NCBI GenBank assembly: GCA_027482225.1
Contig: JAIXWD010000020.1
Span: forward strand, 186,001-250,000
Source of the DNA: Bacteroidota bacterium
Lineage (GTDB): Bacteria; Bacteroidota; Bacteroidia; UKL13-3
Length of the DNA: 64,000 nucleotides
Reading direction: 5' to 3'
Positions within the stretch are counted from its first letter, which is position 1, and each line of letters opens with the position of its first letter. Made by a program: the position numbers and the translations under genes. The notes beneath the pieces were generated by a model that saw only the letters and a list, made by a program, of their open reading frames with translations, did not search any database and was not told the origin of the DNA. This document shows positions 36,604-45,700 of the stretch, in pieces.

Positions 36604-37002
36604 ATGACAGATCCAATTGCAGATTACTTGACTAGGTTACGCAATGCGATCAAGGCAAACCATCGCATTGTTGAGATTCCTTCTTCACGTTTGAAGAAAG
36701 AAATGACTAAAGTACTCTTCGACAAAGGTTACATCCTTAATTACAAATTCGAAGATTCAACTACTCACCAAGGCACAATCAAAATTGCTTTGAAGTATCA
36801 CCCGGTAACCAAATCCCCAGCTATCAGAAAACTTGAGCGTATAAGTACTCCAGGTTTACGTCAATATGCTGGTACAACAAATATACCCCGTGTAATTAAC
36901 GGATTAGGTATAGCAATTTTAACTACCTCGAAAGGTGTAATGACCGATAAAGAGGCTCGTGCTAACAATGTTGGTGGTGAGGTATTATGTTACGTTTATT
37001 AA
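36604..37002 (+). CDS. rpsH: 30S ribosomal protein S8
   Basis: 132 residues: TDPIADYLTRLRNAIKANHRIVEIPSSRLKKEMTKVLFDKGYI and IPRVINGLGIAILTTSKGVMTDKEARANNVGGEVLCYVY. S8 binds the central domain of 16S rRNA and is the translational repressor of the spc operon in Escherichia coli. The hairpin-rich leader just upstream is a reasonable place for such control here. Confidence 0.98.
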   Translation: MTDPIADYLTRLRNAIKANHRIVEIPSSRLKKEMTKVLFDKGYILNYKFEDSTTHQGTIKIALKYHPVTKSPAIRKLERISTPGLRQYAGTTNIPRVINGLGIAILTTSKGVMTDKEARANNVGGEVLCYVY

Positions 37003-37006
37003 TCAC

Positions 37007-37014
37007 AAGGAGGT
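37007..37014 (+). promoter_or_regulatory. Strong Shine-Dalgarno sequence before rplF
   Basis: AAGGAGGT is fully complementary to the 16S 3' end and lies 6 nt before the rplF ATG. Other genes in this window have AT-rich leaders without such a site, except a coding-embedded GGAGGT before rplX. Confidence 0.8.
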
Positions 37015-37020
37015 AGTAAA

Positions 37021-37575
37021 ATGTCACGTATTGGAAAAGCACCGATTACATTACCTAAAGGAGTTGATATTAACATATCAAACGGTAACTTAGTTACTGT
37101 TAAAGGTCCTAAAGGAACATTAACTCAACAAGTAGATCCTGAGTTAAGTATAACAATTGAAAATGGCGTATTAGTAGTTACACGTCCTACTGAACAAAAA
37201 AGACATCGTGCAATGCATGGTTTATACCGCGCATTAATTAATAACATGGTTTTTGGTGTTACAGAAGGCTATACTGTCAAACAAGAATTAGTAGGTGTAG
37301 GTTACAAAGCTACTAATGATGGAAATATTCTCGATCTTACCTTAGGTTTCTCTCATCATATTTACTTTCAAGTTCCTATGGAATTAAAAGTTAAGACCGA
37401 AACAGAGAAAGGTAAAAACCCGATTATTACCCTTGAAGGTTCTGATAAACAACTTATCGGACAGGTTGCTGCTAAATTACGTAGCCTACGCAAACCTGAG
37501 CCATACAAAGGTAAAGGTATTAAATTTGTTGGTGAACAACTTAGAAGAAAAGCTGGTAAAACGGCATCTAAATAA
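37021..37575 (+). CDS. rplF: 50S ribosomal protein L6
   Basis: 184 residues, SRIGKAPITLPKGVDINISNGNLVTVKGPKGTLTQQV at the start and the GTPase-centre loop ITLEGSDKQLIGQVAAKLRSLRKPEPYKGKGIKFVGEQLRRKAGKTASK at the end. It sits near the elongation-factor binding site. The start is confirmed by a full Shine-Dalgarno sequence, which is rare in this phylum. Confidence 0.98.
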   Translation: MSRIGKAPITLPKGVDINISNGNLVTVKGPKGTLTQQVDPELSITIENGVLVVTRPTEQKRHRAMHGLYRALINNMVFGVTEGYTVKQELVGVGYKATNDGNILDLTLGFSHHIYFQVPMELKVKTETEKGKNPIITLEGSDKQLIGQVAAKLRSLRKPEPYKGKGIKFVGEQLRRKAGKTASK

Positions 37576-37587
37576 TAAGATAAAGCT

Positions 37588-37941
37588 ATGTCAGTACTTA
37601 GAAAAAAAGTTGAAAGAAGACTTAAAATTAAAAAAGGAATACGCAGCCGTGTTTTTGGTACTCCTGAAAAGCCACGCTTATCGGTATTTAGAAGTAATAA
37701 AGATATTTACGTGCAAATTATCGATGATGTGCATGGTAAAACTTTAGCTTCAGCTTCATCAAAATCAGTTAAAGACAAAATGACCAATATTGAGAAATCG
37801 GCACTTGTTGGGAAAGCTATAGCAGAAAAAGCTGTTTCCGCTGGAGTTACAACTGTGGTTTTTGATCGTAATGGTTACTTGTACCACGGCAGAGTAAAAA
37901 GTTTAGCCGAAAGTGCAAGAGAAGGTGGTATAAAATTTTAA
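37588..37941 (+). CDS. rplR: 50S ribosomal protein L18
   Basis: 117 residues: [38 protein letters not shown] and [27 protein letters not shown]. It binds 5S rRNA with L5. Gap of 12 nt from rplF and 19 nt to rpsE. Confidence 0.97.
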   Translation: MSVLRKKVERRLKIKKGIRSRVFGTPEKPRLSVFRSNKDIYVQIIDDVHGKTLASASSKSVKDKMTNIEKSALVGKAIAEKAVSAGVTTVVFDRNGYLYHGRVKSLAESAREGGIKF

Positions 37942-37960
37942 TTATAACCTATCAAAAGTT

Positions 37961-38479
37961 ATGTCAACAGCAAACGTAAAAAGAGTAAAATCTAGTGATA
38001 TAGAATTAAAAGAAAAGGTTGTGTCTATCAATCGTGTTGCGAAAGTAACAAAAGGTGGACGTACTTTTAGCTTTTCAGCCCTTATAGTAGTGGGCGATGG
38101 AAATGGTGTAGTAGGTTACGGTTTAGGTAAAGCTAACGAGGTTACTGATGCTATATCTAAAGGTATTGATGACGCTAAGAAAAATTTGGTAAAGGTACCT
38201 GTTTTAAAAGGTACTGTACCTCATGATCAACTTGGTAAATATGGAGGTGGAAGAGTATATTTACAACCAGCTTCTCATGGTACAGGTGTTATTGCCGGTG
38301 GTGCTATGCGTGCTGTGTTGGAAAGTGCTGGAATTACCGATGTATTAGCTAAATCAAAGGGTTCGTCTAATCCACACAATGTGGTTAAAGCAACTATTGA
38401 TGCATTACTTAAAATGCGTGATGCATTTACCATTGCTCAAACAAGAGGTATTAGTTTAAAGAAAGTTTTTAATGGTTAA
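37961..38479 (+). CDS. rpsE: 30S ribosomal protein S5
   Basis: 172 residues. [47 protein letters not shown] and [43 protein letters not shown] are the S5 signature, including the loop where spectinomycin-resistance changes occur. It takes part in decoding accuracy and mRNA entry. Confidence 0.98.
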   Translation: MSTANVKRVKSSDIELKEKVVSINRVAKVTKGGRTFSFSALIVVGDGNGVVGYGLGKANEVTDAISKGIDDAKKNLVKVPVLKGTVPHDQLGKYGGGRVYLQPASHGTGVIAGGAMRAVLESAGITDVLAKSKGSSNPHNVVKATIDALLKMRDAFTIAQTRGISLKKVFNG

Positions 38480-38483
38480 TACA

Positions 38484-38663
38484 ATGTCTAAAGTAAAAGT
38501 TACACTAGTAAAAAGTACCATCGACAGAGTTGAGGGGCAAAAAAGAACTGTTAGGGCTTTGGGTATTACCAAATTAAATCAAACAGTTGAAAAAGAAGCA
38601 ACACCGCAAATCATGGGAATGATTAAAAAAGTTGCTCACTTGCTTAAAATTGAAAACATTTAA
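38484..38663 (+). CDS. rpmD: 50S ribosomal protein L30
   Basis: I use the second ATG (38484, MSKVKVTLVKS), 4 nt after the rpsE stop, because it gives the usual 59-residue protein; the ORF-track start at 38472 would overlap rpsE and add MVNT. The body VKSTIDRVEGQKRTVRALGITKLNQTVEKEATPQIMGMIKKVAHLLKI matches L30. rplO follows after 19 nt. Confidence 0.94.
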   Translation: MSKVKVTLVKSTIDRVEGQKRTVRALGITKLNQTVEKEATPQIMGMIKKVAHLLKIENI

Positions 38664-38682
38664 TTAGCCAGTCTACAACACA

Positions 38683-39132
38683 ATGAAATTACATACATTA
38701 AGGCCTGCAAAAGGCGCAACACATAAACAAGGAAAACGCGTTGGTCGCGGTGAAGGTTCTGGAAAAGGCGGAACATCTACACGTGGTCATAAAGGTGCTG
38801 GATCACGTTCAGGTACATCTACAAAACGCGGTTTTGAGGGTGGTCAAATGCCACTTTACAGACGTGTACCTAAGTTTGGTTTTAAAAATTTAAACCGTAC
38901 AGAGTTTGTTCCTGTAAACTTAGATCGTTTACAAAAACTAGCAGAAGAAAAAGGTCTAACAACAATTGATTTCCAAACTTTTTTAGATAATGGTTTTGTT
39001 TCTAAAAAAGGTGTTATCAAGGTGTTGGGTCGTGGCGAGTTAACATCAGCTATTCAGGTTAAAGCACATGCATTCTCAGAATCAGCAATCAAAGCTATCG
39101 AGGCTGCAGGTGGTAAAGCAGAAACAATATAA
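38683..39132 (+). CDS. rplO: 50S ribosomal protein L15
   Basis: 149 residues: LHTLRPAKGATHKQGKRVGRGEGSGKGGTSTRGHKGAGSRSG, then FEGGQMPLYRRVPKFGFKN, and GVIKVLGRGELTSAIQVKAHAFSESAIKAIEAAGG. The Gly/Lys-rich start threads through 23S rRNA. secY starts 3 nt after its stop, as in most bacteria. Confidence 0.98.
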   Translation: MKLHTLRPAKGATHKQGKRVGRGEGSGKGGTSTRGHKGAGSRSGTSTKRGFEGGQMPLYRRVPKFGFKNLNRTEFVPVNLDRLQKLAEEKGLTTIDFQTFLDNGFVSKKGVIKVLGRGELTSAIQVKAHAFSESAIKAIEAAGGKAETI

Positions 39133-39135
39133 CCA

Positions 39136-40491
39136 ATGAAGAAACTGATCGAAACCATCAAAAATATTTATCGCATTGAAGATTTACGCTTCAAACTTGC
39201 GTTTACCTTTTGGATGTTAGTCATTTATCGTGTAGGTACATATGTAACCTTACCTGGTGTTGATCCTAATATGTTAGAAGGCTCTAAAAACCAAGCCGCA
39301 GATGGTATTTTTGGTTTGATCAATATGTTTGCTGGCGGTGCTTTCGCAAGGGGTTCAATCTTTGCGTTAGGTATTATGCCATACATTTCTGCATCAATTG
39401 TAGTACAGTTACTTACAATGGCTGTGCCTACTTTTCAAAAAATGCAAAAAGAAGGTGAAGATGGACGAAGAAAGATCAACCAAATTACCCGCTATTTAAC
39501 TATAGCAATAACGGCAGTTCAATCAATAGGTTTTCTTGTAAACTTAAAATCTGAAAATCCAGGTGCAATCATCTCAACTATGGAAGGTAGTGGTGTATCT
39601 GATTTCATGTTTATGCTTACCTCTGTTGTTGTCTTAACCGCTAGTACAATGTTTGTTCTATGGTTGGGTGAAAAAATTACAGATAAAGGTATTGGTAATG
39701 GAGTATCATTGATAATCATGATTGGAATCATAGCTCGTTTGCCATTTGCAATTAAGGATGAATTTGTATTTAAATTTACTGAATCTGGTGGTGGGCTAGT
39801 AATATTTTTGGTAGAATTAGCCGCATTGTTTGCTATTATCATGGGAGTTATTATGTTAGTTCAGGGAACTCGAAAGATTCCTGTTCAATATGCTAAACGT
39901 ATTGTTGGTAGCCGACAAACTGGTGGGGCACGTCAATATCTCCCCTTAAAGGTAAATACAGCAGGTGTAATGCCAATTATTTTTGCTCAAGCTTTAATGT
40001 TTATTCCTTCTACCGTAGCCCAATTTTTTCCTAACTACGAAAGCATGCGATTTATAATGGCCTTAGTAGATCCTACATCATTTGCTTACAACTTGACTTT
40101 TGCTGTACTTATAATTTTGTTTACTTATTTTTACACAGCAATATCAGTTAATTCAACACAAATTTCTGATGAGTTAAAGCGAAATGGAGGATTTGTTCCT
40201 GGTGTCAAGCCGGGTCAAGCTACAGCAAGTTTTATTGATAATATCATGTCTCGTATCACATTGCCAGGCTCTATCTTTTTAGCAGCAGTGGCCATAATGC
40301 CATCATTAGCAGGTGTTTTAAATATTAACAGTCAATTTGCACAGTTTTATGGAGGAACATCTCTTTTGATATTAGTAGGTGTTGTATTAGACACTTTACA
40401 ACAAATTGAAAGTCATTTATTGATGAGACATTATGATGGTTTGATGAAGTCAGGGAAAATGAAAGGACGTAGTGCAGTGGGCGCAGCTTAA
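39136..40491 (+). CDS. secY: Protein translocase subunit SecY
   Basis: 451 residues with ten membrane helices. FGLINMFAGGAFARGSIFALGIMPYISASIVVQLL covers the plug and lateral-gate region; TDKGIGNGVSLIIMIGIIARLP and GARQYLPLKVNTAGVMPIIFAQALM are further family blocks, and the cytosolic loop YYTAISVNSTQISDELKRNGGFVPGVKPG-like stretch binds the ribosome or SecA. It forms the SecYEG channel. The map gene usually found next is absent; infA follows after its own promoter. Confidence 0.98.
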   Translation: MKKLIETIKNIYRIEDLRFKLAFTFWMLVIYRVGTYVTLPGVDPNMLEGSKNQAADGIFGLINMFAGGAFARGSIFALGIMPYISASIVVQLLTMAVPTFQKMQKEGEDGRRKINQITRYLTIAITAVQSIGFLVNLKSENPGAIISTMEGSGVSDFMFMLTSVVVLTASTMFVLWLGEKITDKGIGNGVSLIIMIGIIARLPFAIKDEFVFKFTESGGGLVIFLVELAALFAIIMGVIMLVQGTRKIPVQYAKRIVGSRQTGGARQYLPLKVNTAGVMPIIFAQALMFIPSTVAQFFPNYESMRFIMALVDPTSFAYNLTFAVLIILFTYFYTAISVNSTQISDELKRNGGFVPGVKPGQATASFIDNIMSRITLPGSIFLAAVAIMPSLAGVLNINSQFAQFYGGTSLLILVGVVLDTLQQIESHLLMRHYDGLMKSGKMKGRSAVGAA

Positions 40492-40499
40492 AATAAAAA

Positions 40500-40530
40500 T
40501 TGGCAATTTAAAAACAATCTGCTATTTTTG
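40500..40530 (+). promoter_or_regulatory. Internal promoter before infA
   Basis: TTG at 40500-40502, a 20-nt spacer and TATTTTTG at 40523-40530, followed by CAGCCC. The infA ATG lies 20 nt later. It would let infA-rpmJ-rpsM-rpsK-rpsD-rpoA-rplQ be expressed apart from the upstream genes. Confidence 0.75.
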
Positions 40531-40550
40531 CAGCCCTTATAAAAGCAAGT

Positions 40551-40769
40551 ATGTCAAAACAGTCACTGATAAAACAGGACGGAGTAATAACGGAAGCATT
40601 GAGTAACGCAATGTTTAGAGTACGCCTCGAAAATGGTCATGAGATCATTGCCCACATATCGGGAAAAATGAGGATGCACTACATAAAAATATTACCAGGA
40701 GATAAAATTTCGGTGGAAATGTCACCGTATGATTTATCAAAAGGTAGAATTATTTACAGATATAAGTAA
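40551..40769 (+). CDS. infA: Translation initiation factor IF-1
   Basis: 72 residues, the standard size: [65 protein letters not shown]. It is an OB-fold that binds the A site during initiation. It comes after secY and a promoter, and before rpmJ (7-nt gap). Confidence 0.98.
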   Translation: MSKQSLIKQDGVITEALSNAMFRVRLENGHEIIAHISGKMRMHYIKILPGDKISVEMSPYDLSKGRIIYRYK

Positions 40770-40776
40770 ACGAAAG

Positions 40777-40893
40777 ATGAAAGTTAGAACATCTGTTAAA
40801 AAACGTAGTGAAGACTGCGTTTTAGTTAAGCGTAAAGGAAGAATCTACGTGATTAACAAAAAGAATCCAAAGTTTAAACAACGTCAAGGATAA
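40777..40893 (+). CDS. rpmJ: 50S ribosomal protein L36 (zinc-free form)
   Basis: Too short for the ORF track. The 38 codons from the ATG at 40777 read [21 protein letters not shown] followed by [17 protein letters not shown] and stop TAA. Only one Cys remains, so it is the zinc-independent form. It sits between infA and rpsM (9-nt gap), its usual place. Confidence 0.95.
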   Translation: MKVRTSVKKRSEDCVLVKRKGRIYVINKKNPKFKQRQG

Positions 40894-40902
40894 ATAAGAA
40901 CT

Positions 40903-41280
40903 ATGGCTCGTATATCAGGTATAGATTTGCCTAAAAACAAAAGGGGTGAGATTGGACTTACCTACATTTATGGCATCGGAAGATCAACCGCTCAGCACAT
41001 TTTAACTGAGTGCGGAATTGATTTAAGTAAAAAGGTTAGCGAATGGAATGACGATGAGTTAAGCAAAATTCGTAAATTTATAACCGAAGGTTTAACTGTT
41101 GAGGGTGAACTGCGCTCAGAGAAACAATTGAACATCAAGCGTTTGATGGACATTGGATGCTATCGTGGTTTACGTCATCGTAAAGGCTTACCTTTACGCG
41201 GTCAACGTACTCGTACTAATGCTCGTACCAGAAAAGGTAAACGCAAAACTGTTGCAGGTAAGAAAAAAGTAACCAAGTAA
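40903..41280 (+). CDS. rpsM: 30S ribosomal protein S13
   Basis: 125 residues: [33 protein letters not shown] and [44 protein letters not shown]. It forms inter-subunit bridges and touches the P-site tRNA through its basic tail. Confidence 0.98.
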   Translation: MARISGIDLPKNKRGEIGLTYIYGIGRSTAQHILTECGIDLSKKVSEWNDDELSKIRKFITEGLTVEGELRSEKQLNIKRLMDIGCYRGLRHRKGLPLRGQRTRTNARTRKGKRKTVAGKKKVTK

Positions 41281-41302
41281 GAGGTAAGTAATAACATTAA
41301 TA

Positions 41303-41695
41303 ATGGCTACAAATAATAAAAAAGTAAGCAAAAAAAGAGTAGTAGCGATTGACACGAATGGTCAAGCGCACATAAAAGCTACCTTTAACAATATTATTAT
41401 CTCAATTACCAACTCTACAGGTCAGGTAGTATCTTGGGCTTCTGCTGGTAAGATGGGATTCCGTGGTTCTAAAAAGAACACACCATATGCAGCGCAGATG
41501 GCCGCACAAGATTGCGCTAAGGTTGCTGTTGATGCCGGTATGAAAAAAGTAGAAGTGTTTGTTAAAGGACCAGGATCTGGACGTGAGTCTGCTATTCGTA
41601 CTTTGCAGGCATCTGGCTTAGATGTGTTATCAATACGTGATATAACGCCTATGCCTCACAACGGCTGTCGCCCTCCTAAAAAGAGAAGAGTGTAA
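41303..41695 (+). CDS. rpsK: 30S ribosomal protein S11
   Basis: 130 residues: [49 protein letters not shown] and the C-terminus [21 protein letters not shown], which matches S11 closely. It shapes the platform near the E-site mRNA. The order rpsM-rpsK-rpsD-rpoA is the normal alpha operon. Confidence 0.98.
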   Translation: MATNNKKVSKKRVVAIDTNGQAHIKATFNNIIISITNSTGQVVSWASAGKMGFRGSKKNTPYAAQMAAQDCAKVAVDAGMKKVEVFVKGPGSGRESAIRTLQASGLDVLSIRDITPMPHNGCRPPKKRRV

Positions 41696-41723
41696 TTATT
41701 GTTACTTTTAAGAAAAAAGAAAA

Positions 41724-42332
41724 ATGGCTAGATATATTGGACCAAAAACTAAAATTGCCCGCAGATTTAAAGAGGCAATTTACGGACCGGATAAAAATTT
41801 CGAAAAAAGGGGGACACCTCCGGGTCAGCACGGTCAATCTCGTAAGAGAGCTAAATTAACTGAGTATGCTATTCAGTTATTCGAAAAGCAAAAAGCAAAA
41901 TACACTTACGGTGTTTTAGAACGTCAGTTCTATAAAACATTTGAAACTGCTGCTCGTAAAAAAGGTATTACAGGTGAAAACTTGTTAAAATATCTTGAAG
42001 CTCGCTTAGATAACACTGTTTATCGTTTAGGCATCGCAAAAACTCGTTCAGCTGCTCGTCAGTTAGTTAGTCATTGCCACATTACTGTAAATGGTAATGT
42101 AGTTAATATTCCTTCTTACACACTTCGTCCAGGTGACGTAATTGAGGTTCGTGAGAAATCTAAAACTTTAGAAGTAATAGCTGACTCCTTAGCTCATGGT
42201 AATGCTACTAAATTTAATTGGGTTAACTGGGATGGTAAGGCAATGAAAGGTACTTTCTTAGCTTTACCTGAAAGAGATCAAATTCCTGAAAATATCAAGG
42301 AACAGTTAATCGTTGAATTATACTCAAAATAA
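41724..42332 (+). CDS. rpsD: 30S ribosomal protein S4
   Basis: 202 residues: [41 protein letters not shown], then an S4 RNA-binding domain ([53 protein letters not shown]). The zinc cysteines of some S4 forms are absent. It nucleates 30S assembly and in many bacteria represses the alpha operon. Confidence 0.98.
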   Translation: MARYIGPKTKIARRFKEAIYGPDKNFEKRGTPPGQHGQSRKRAKLTEYAIQLFEKQKAKYTYGVLERQFYKTFETAARKKGITGENLLKYLEARLDNTVYRLGIAKTRSAARQLVSHCHITVNGNVVNIPSYTLRPGDVIEVREKSKTLEVIADSLAHGNATKFNWVNWDGKAMKGTFLALPERDQIPENIKEQLIVELYSK

Positions 42333-42348
42333 TTAATAATAATACAAA

Positions 42349-43341
42349 ATGGCCATTCTCGCTTTTCAAAAACCGGATAAAGTTATTATGCATAAAGAGA
42401 CTGACTTTTTTGGTCAGTTTGAATTCCGTCCGTTAGAAAAAGGATATGGTGTTACCATTGGTAATGCTCTCAGGAGAATTCTACTTTCATCTTTAGAAGG
42501 TTTTGCAATAACATCAGTTAAAATAACTGGTGTTGATCATGAATTCTCTACGCTTAAAGGAGTTATTCAAGATGTTGTAGAAATCGTATTAAACTTAAAA
42601 CAAGTACGTTTTAAGCGTATTATAGATGGGGTTGATAACGAAAAAATCTTCATTAACATTAAGGGCCAAGATGCATTTAATGCTGGTGAAATTGGTAAAC
42701 ATACTAATACATTCAAGGTTTTAAACCCTGAGTTAGTTATTTGTCATATGGATCCTTCTGTTCATTTAGAACTTGAGATTACAGTTGATAAAGGAAGAGG
42801 TTACGTTCCTGCAGAGGAAAATAAACCTAAAGATGCTCCAATTGGTTTAATTCCAATGGATGCTATCTTTACTCCTATCAAAAATGTTAAGTACAGTGTT
42901 GAGGACTTCCGTGTTGAACAAAAGACAGATTATGAGAAGTTATTAATCGAAATAGCTACAGATGGATCTATTCATCCAGAGGATGCATTGAAAGAGGCTG
43001 CAAAAATACTTATTCAACATTTTATGTTGTTCTCGGATGAGTTAATTACAATGGATACCCAGGTAAAAGAAGCTCCTCAAGAAGTTGATGAGAATGTATT
43101 GCACATTCGTAAGATTTTAAAGACTCCATTATCAGACTTAGATTTATCTGTTCGTGCATATAATTGCTTAAAAGCAGCTGATATCAAAACTTTAGGTGAT
43201 TTAGTTAGTTATGAGATTGGTGATTTATTGAAGTTCCGTAACTTCGGTAAAAAATCTCTTTCAGAATTAGAGGAGTTAGCCAGAGAAAAAGGTCTAGTAT
43301 TCGGTATGGATGTTGCTAAATATTTGGGTAACGAAGAATAA
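42349..43341 (+). CDS. rpoA: DNA-directed RNA polymerase subunit alpha
   Basis: 330 residues. The N-terminal dimer domain has [34 protein letters not shown] and [21 protein letters not shown]; after a linker the C-terminal domain has [53 protein letters not shown], the part that contacts UP elements and activators. It starts assembly of RNA polymerase. A weak 7-bp hairpin at 43358-43380 lies in the 55-nt gap before rplQ. Confidence 0.98.
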   Translation: MAILAFQKPDKVIMHKETDFFGQFEFRPLEKGYGVTIGNALRRILLSSLEGFAITSVKITGVDHEFSTLKGVIQDVVEIVLNLKQVRFKRIIDGVDNEKIFINIKGQDAFNAGEIGKHTNTFKVLNPELVICHMDPSVHLELEITVDKGRGYVPAEENKPKDAPIGLIPMDAIFTPIKNVKYSVEDFRVEQKTDYEKLLIEIATDGSIHPEDALKEAAKILIQHFMLFSDELITMDTQVKEAPQEVDENVLHIRKILKTPLSDLDLSVRAYNCLKAADIKTLGDLVSYEIGDLLKFRNFGKKSLSELEELAREKGLVFGMDVAKYLGNEE

Positions 43342-43357
43342 AAATTAGATGATATAA

Positions 43358-43380
43358 CATAAACCTTGATTGTGTTTATG
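43358..43380 (+). other. Weak hairpin between rpoA and rplQ
   Basis: CATAAAC and GTTTATG can pair over 7 bp with a 9-nt loop. No T-run follows. It might act as an mRNA-processing or pausing site; support is slight. Confidence 0.3.
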
Positions 43381-43396
43381 ACAAATTATAAAAGAG

Positions 43397-43876
43397 ATGA
43401 GACACGGTAAAACATTTAATCACTTAGGAAGAACAGCTTCGCATCGTAAGTCAATGCTTTCTAACATGGCAGGTTCGTTAATATTACATAAACGTATTTC
43501 AACTACTTTGGCCAAAGCCAAAGAATTGAGAAAATACGTTGAGCCAATCATCAGTAAATCTAAAGAAGATAATACACACTCTCGTAGAACCATCTTTAGT
43601 TACTTAAAAAGTAAAGAAGTTGTTAAAGAACTATTTGCAGCAGTTGCTCCAAAGGTAGGCGATCGTCCAGGTGGATATACAAGGATATTAAAACTAGCAA
43701 ACCGCAAAGGTGATAATGCAGAAATGAGTATAATTGAATTGGTTGACTTTAATGAGGCAATGCTTGCTGAAAAATCAAGTAAATCTACTGCTAAGAAAAC
43801 TACTCGTAGGGGGCGTAAGACTGCTGCTAAACCAGCTTTAGAAAACACAGATGCACCCTTAACAGAAGAAAATTAG
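43397..43876 (+). CDS. rplQ: 50S ribosomal protein L17 with extended tail
   Basis: The first ~118 residues are standard ([57 protein letters not shown], then [32 protein letters not shown]). A ~40-residue Lys/Ala-rich and finally acidic tail ([21 protein letters not shown]) brings it to 159, as often seen in this phylum. Last gene of the super-operon; a perfect palindromic terminator follows. Confidence 0.97.
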   Translation: MRHGKTFNHLGRTASHRKSMLSNMAGSLILHKRISTTLAKAKELRKYVEPIISKSKEDNTHSRRTIFSYLKSKEVVKELFAAVAPKVGDRPGGYTRILKLANRKGDNAEMSIIELVDFNEAMLAEKSSKSTAKKTTRRGRKTAAKPALENTDAPLTEEN

Positions 43877-43895
43877 TATTATACTATCAATATTT

Positions 43896-43928
43896 AAAAC
43901 GGCTAAGTATATACTTAGCCGTTTTTTT
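43896..43928 (+). terminator. Terminator of the ribosomal super-operon
   Basis: CGGCTAAGTAT and ATACTTAGCCG are a perfect 22-bp palindrome flanked by AAAA and TTTTTTT, so it would work in both directions. It closes the ~17-kb ribosomal block. Confidence 0.92.
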
Positions 43929-43941
43929 ATTTATAAATTTT

Positions 43942-44511
43942 ATGATCATACATGAAAATACCCTTATTTCTGAAGATATTTTTGAAAAACATTTTATCTG
44001 TGATTTAAATTCATGTAAGGGAGCTTGTTGTGTTGAAGGCGATTTTGGTGCGCCTGTTATTAAGACTGAAGTTAACACCATCAATAATTATTTACCTTTA
44101 ATTACGCCTTTTTTATCTGATGAAGGTATATCTGTTATAAAATCAATAGGTATAAGTGAGCTAGATAAAGACGGTGATTTAGTAACTACTTGCTTACCAA
44201 CAGGTGAATGTGTTTTTTCTGTAAGAACAGACGGTATTTTGTCATGTGGTATAGAGAAGGCTTGGAAAGCAGGTAAAATTGAGTTTCAAAAACCCATTTC
44301 TTGTCACTTATACCCCATAAGGATTAATAAAGTTGGGGATTATGATGCTTTAAATTATAACAAATGGGATATCTGTAAACCAGCTTGTGCATTAGGAGAA
44401 AAACATCAAATGCCAATCTATAAGTTTTTAAAAGCTCCACTTATTCGCGCTTATGGTGTAAGTTGGTATAACGAATTAGAGGGAATTGCTGATGCCTTAA
44501 ATGAAGATTAA
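43942..44511 (+). CDS. DUF3109 family cysteine-rich protein
   Basis: 189 residues with a conserved Cys set: FICDLNSCKGACCVEGDFGAPV near the start, then CLPTGECVF, GILSCGIEKAW, SCHLYPIRI and WDICKPACALGEK. The pattern matches DUF3109, which resembles the YkgJ-type zinc- or iron-binding cluster proteins. The function is not known. The gene begins right after the ribosomal terminator; its stop TAA directly abuts the convergent gene's stop (TAATTA), with no room for a terminator. Confidence 0.85.
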   Translation: MIIHENTLISEDIFEKHFICDLNSCKGACCVEGDFGAPVIKTEVNTINNYLPLITPFLSDEGISVIKSIGISELDKDGDLVTTCLPTGECVFSVRTDGILSCGIEKAWKAGKIEFQKPISCHLYPIRINKVGDYDALNYNKWDICKPACALGEKHQMPIYKFLKAPLIRAYGVSWYNELEGIADALNED

Positions 44512-45696
44512 TTAAAATTCTGCATATCTAATCATTCGGCTATTAAACTTACGAATCATTCTATCAAAAGGCATATTTGTGTAGTTGATTCGTTTTGTTT
44601 TGAAGTAGTTTTGTGGGTCACCATCAGTATAAAGACCAAACATTTGGCCCGGAATTGTGTATGGTTTTCCCATTTGATTCATCTTATTATCATATATAAA
44701 TAATCCATAGCTAATCCTGTCACTATAATTATAAAGGTCGTTACAAAAACTAGCAACCATAAAATTCATTTTTGGGGGAACTTTAATTGTTGTGTCTACT
44801 TCTAGGTTTTTGTTTAAGATAATAGATGAATAGTTACCCGATACGATTTGGTTTATATTGCTATCTGCAAAAAAGTATACTGGTGTGAATGAATAATTAC
44901 GGATAAATTCTGCTATTACCTTTAGATTACGTACCCTAAGTTCATTTATGGTATAATTTCGATCTCCTTCATCTGACAAACGCGCCAAATCTTTTTCTGA
45001 AAGTGTAGGAAGCATAACAAATAAAATCCCTTTTTGGTATTCCTGAATTTGTTCTTTTAAGGTGATTTCTTTGTTATCTATGAGTCTTTTTAAATCAACT
45101 GCATTCAATTTTAAGGTCATTTCTAAAGTTGATGTTCTTCCTTGTATTTGTGCATTATCATTATTATTTGTTGCACTGTAATGGTAACCAAGCTCAAAAT
45201 TAACTACTGGAGATAACTTTACCGAAAAGCCAGCATTTAATCCGATATCAATTTTGCCAATTTTATTAGTGTTGTTTACCGCATCTATTTTTACATAATA
45301 TCCATCTTTAATTGTCTCACTTCTAGAGTCTAATAAATAACCAGGGCGTAAACCAAGATATAGCCACAATGCATCATCACCAAACATTGAAAAGTATGTA
45401 TTTAAGTTAAGGTCTAAATGTTGAAGAGAATAGCGGCTATCATTTTGTTTTTCTTTGAAACCAGAAATAGAATATGTAGGTTCAAACGCAAGAAGGATTT
45501 GGTCACTTATTTTTTTAGACCCGAATACACCAATACTGTAATACCCGCTTCCGTTGTATTTTCCGTATTGTGTGCCAATTGTGCTCAAGTTTAAAGAACT
45601 TCTTAATCCATACTCATAATTTGATTGCGCATTAACTGTTATGGCTAAAAAAGATAATATAAATAAGAATTGTATTTTAATTTTATAAAATCCCAT
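44512..45696 (-). CDS. Outer-membrane beta-barrel protein with extra C-terminal domain
   Basis: 394 residues. A signal peptide ends at VNAQS; residues ~25-200 are alternating strands (YEYGLRSSLNLSTIGTQYGKY, LYLGLRPGYLLDS, DIGLNAGFSVKLSPVVNFELGYHYSA) like PorT-type small barrels. From ~205 on a separate soluble-looking domain follows (KGILFVMLPTLSEKDLARLSDEGDR, FIRNYSFTPVYFFADS, KMNFMVASFCND, ending in MIRKFNSRMIRYAEF). I recall a similar C-terminal block in other Bacteroidota proteins but know no function. It starts 4 nt after queG on the minus strand. Confidence 0.7.
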   Translation of the reverse strand: MGFYKIKIQFLFILSFLAITVNAQSNYEYGLRSSLNLSTIGTQYGKYNGSGYYSIGVFGSKKISDQILLAFEPTYSISGFKEKQNDSRYSLQHLDLNLNTYFSMFGDDALWLYLGLRPGYLLDSRSETIKDGYYVKIDAVNNTNKIGKIDIGLNAGFSVKLSPVVNFELGYHYSATNNNDNAQIQGRTSTLEMTLKLNAVDLKRLIDNKEITLKEQIQEYQKGILFVMLPTLSEKDLARLSDEGDRNYTINELRVRNLKVIAEFIRNYSFTPVYFFADSNINQIVSGNYSSIILNKNLEVDTTIKVPPKMNFMVASFCNDLYNYSDRISYGLFIYDNKMNQMGKPYTIPGQMFGLYTDGDPQNYFKTKRINYTNMPFDRMIRKFNSRMIRYAEF

Positions 45697-45700
45697 GTGC

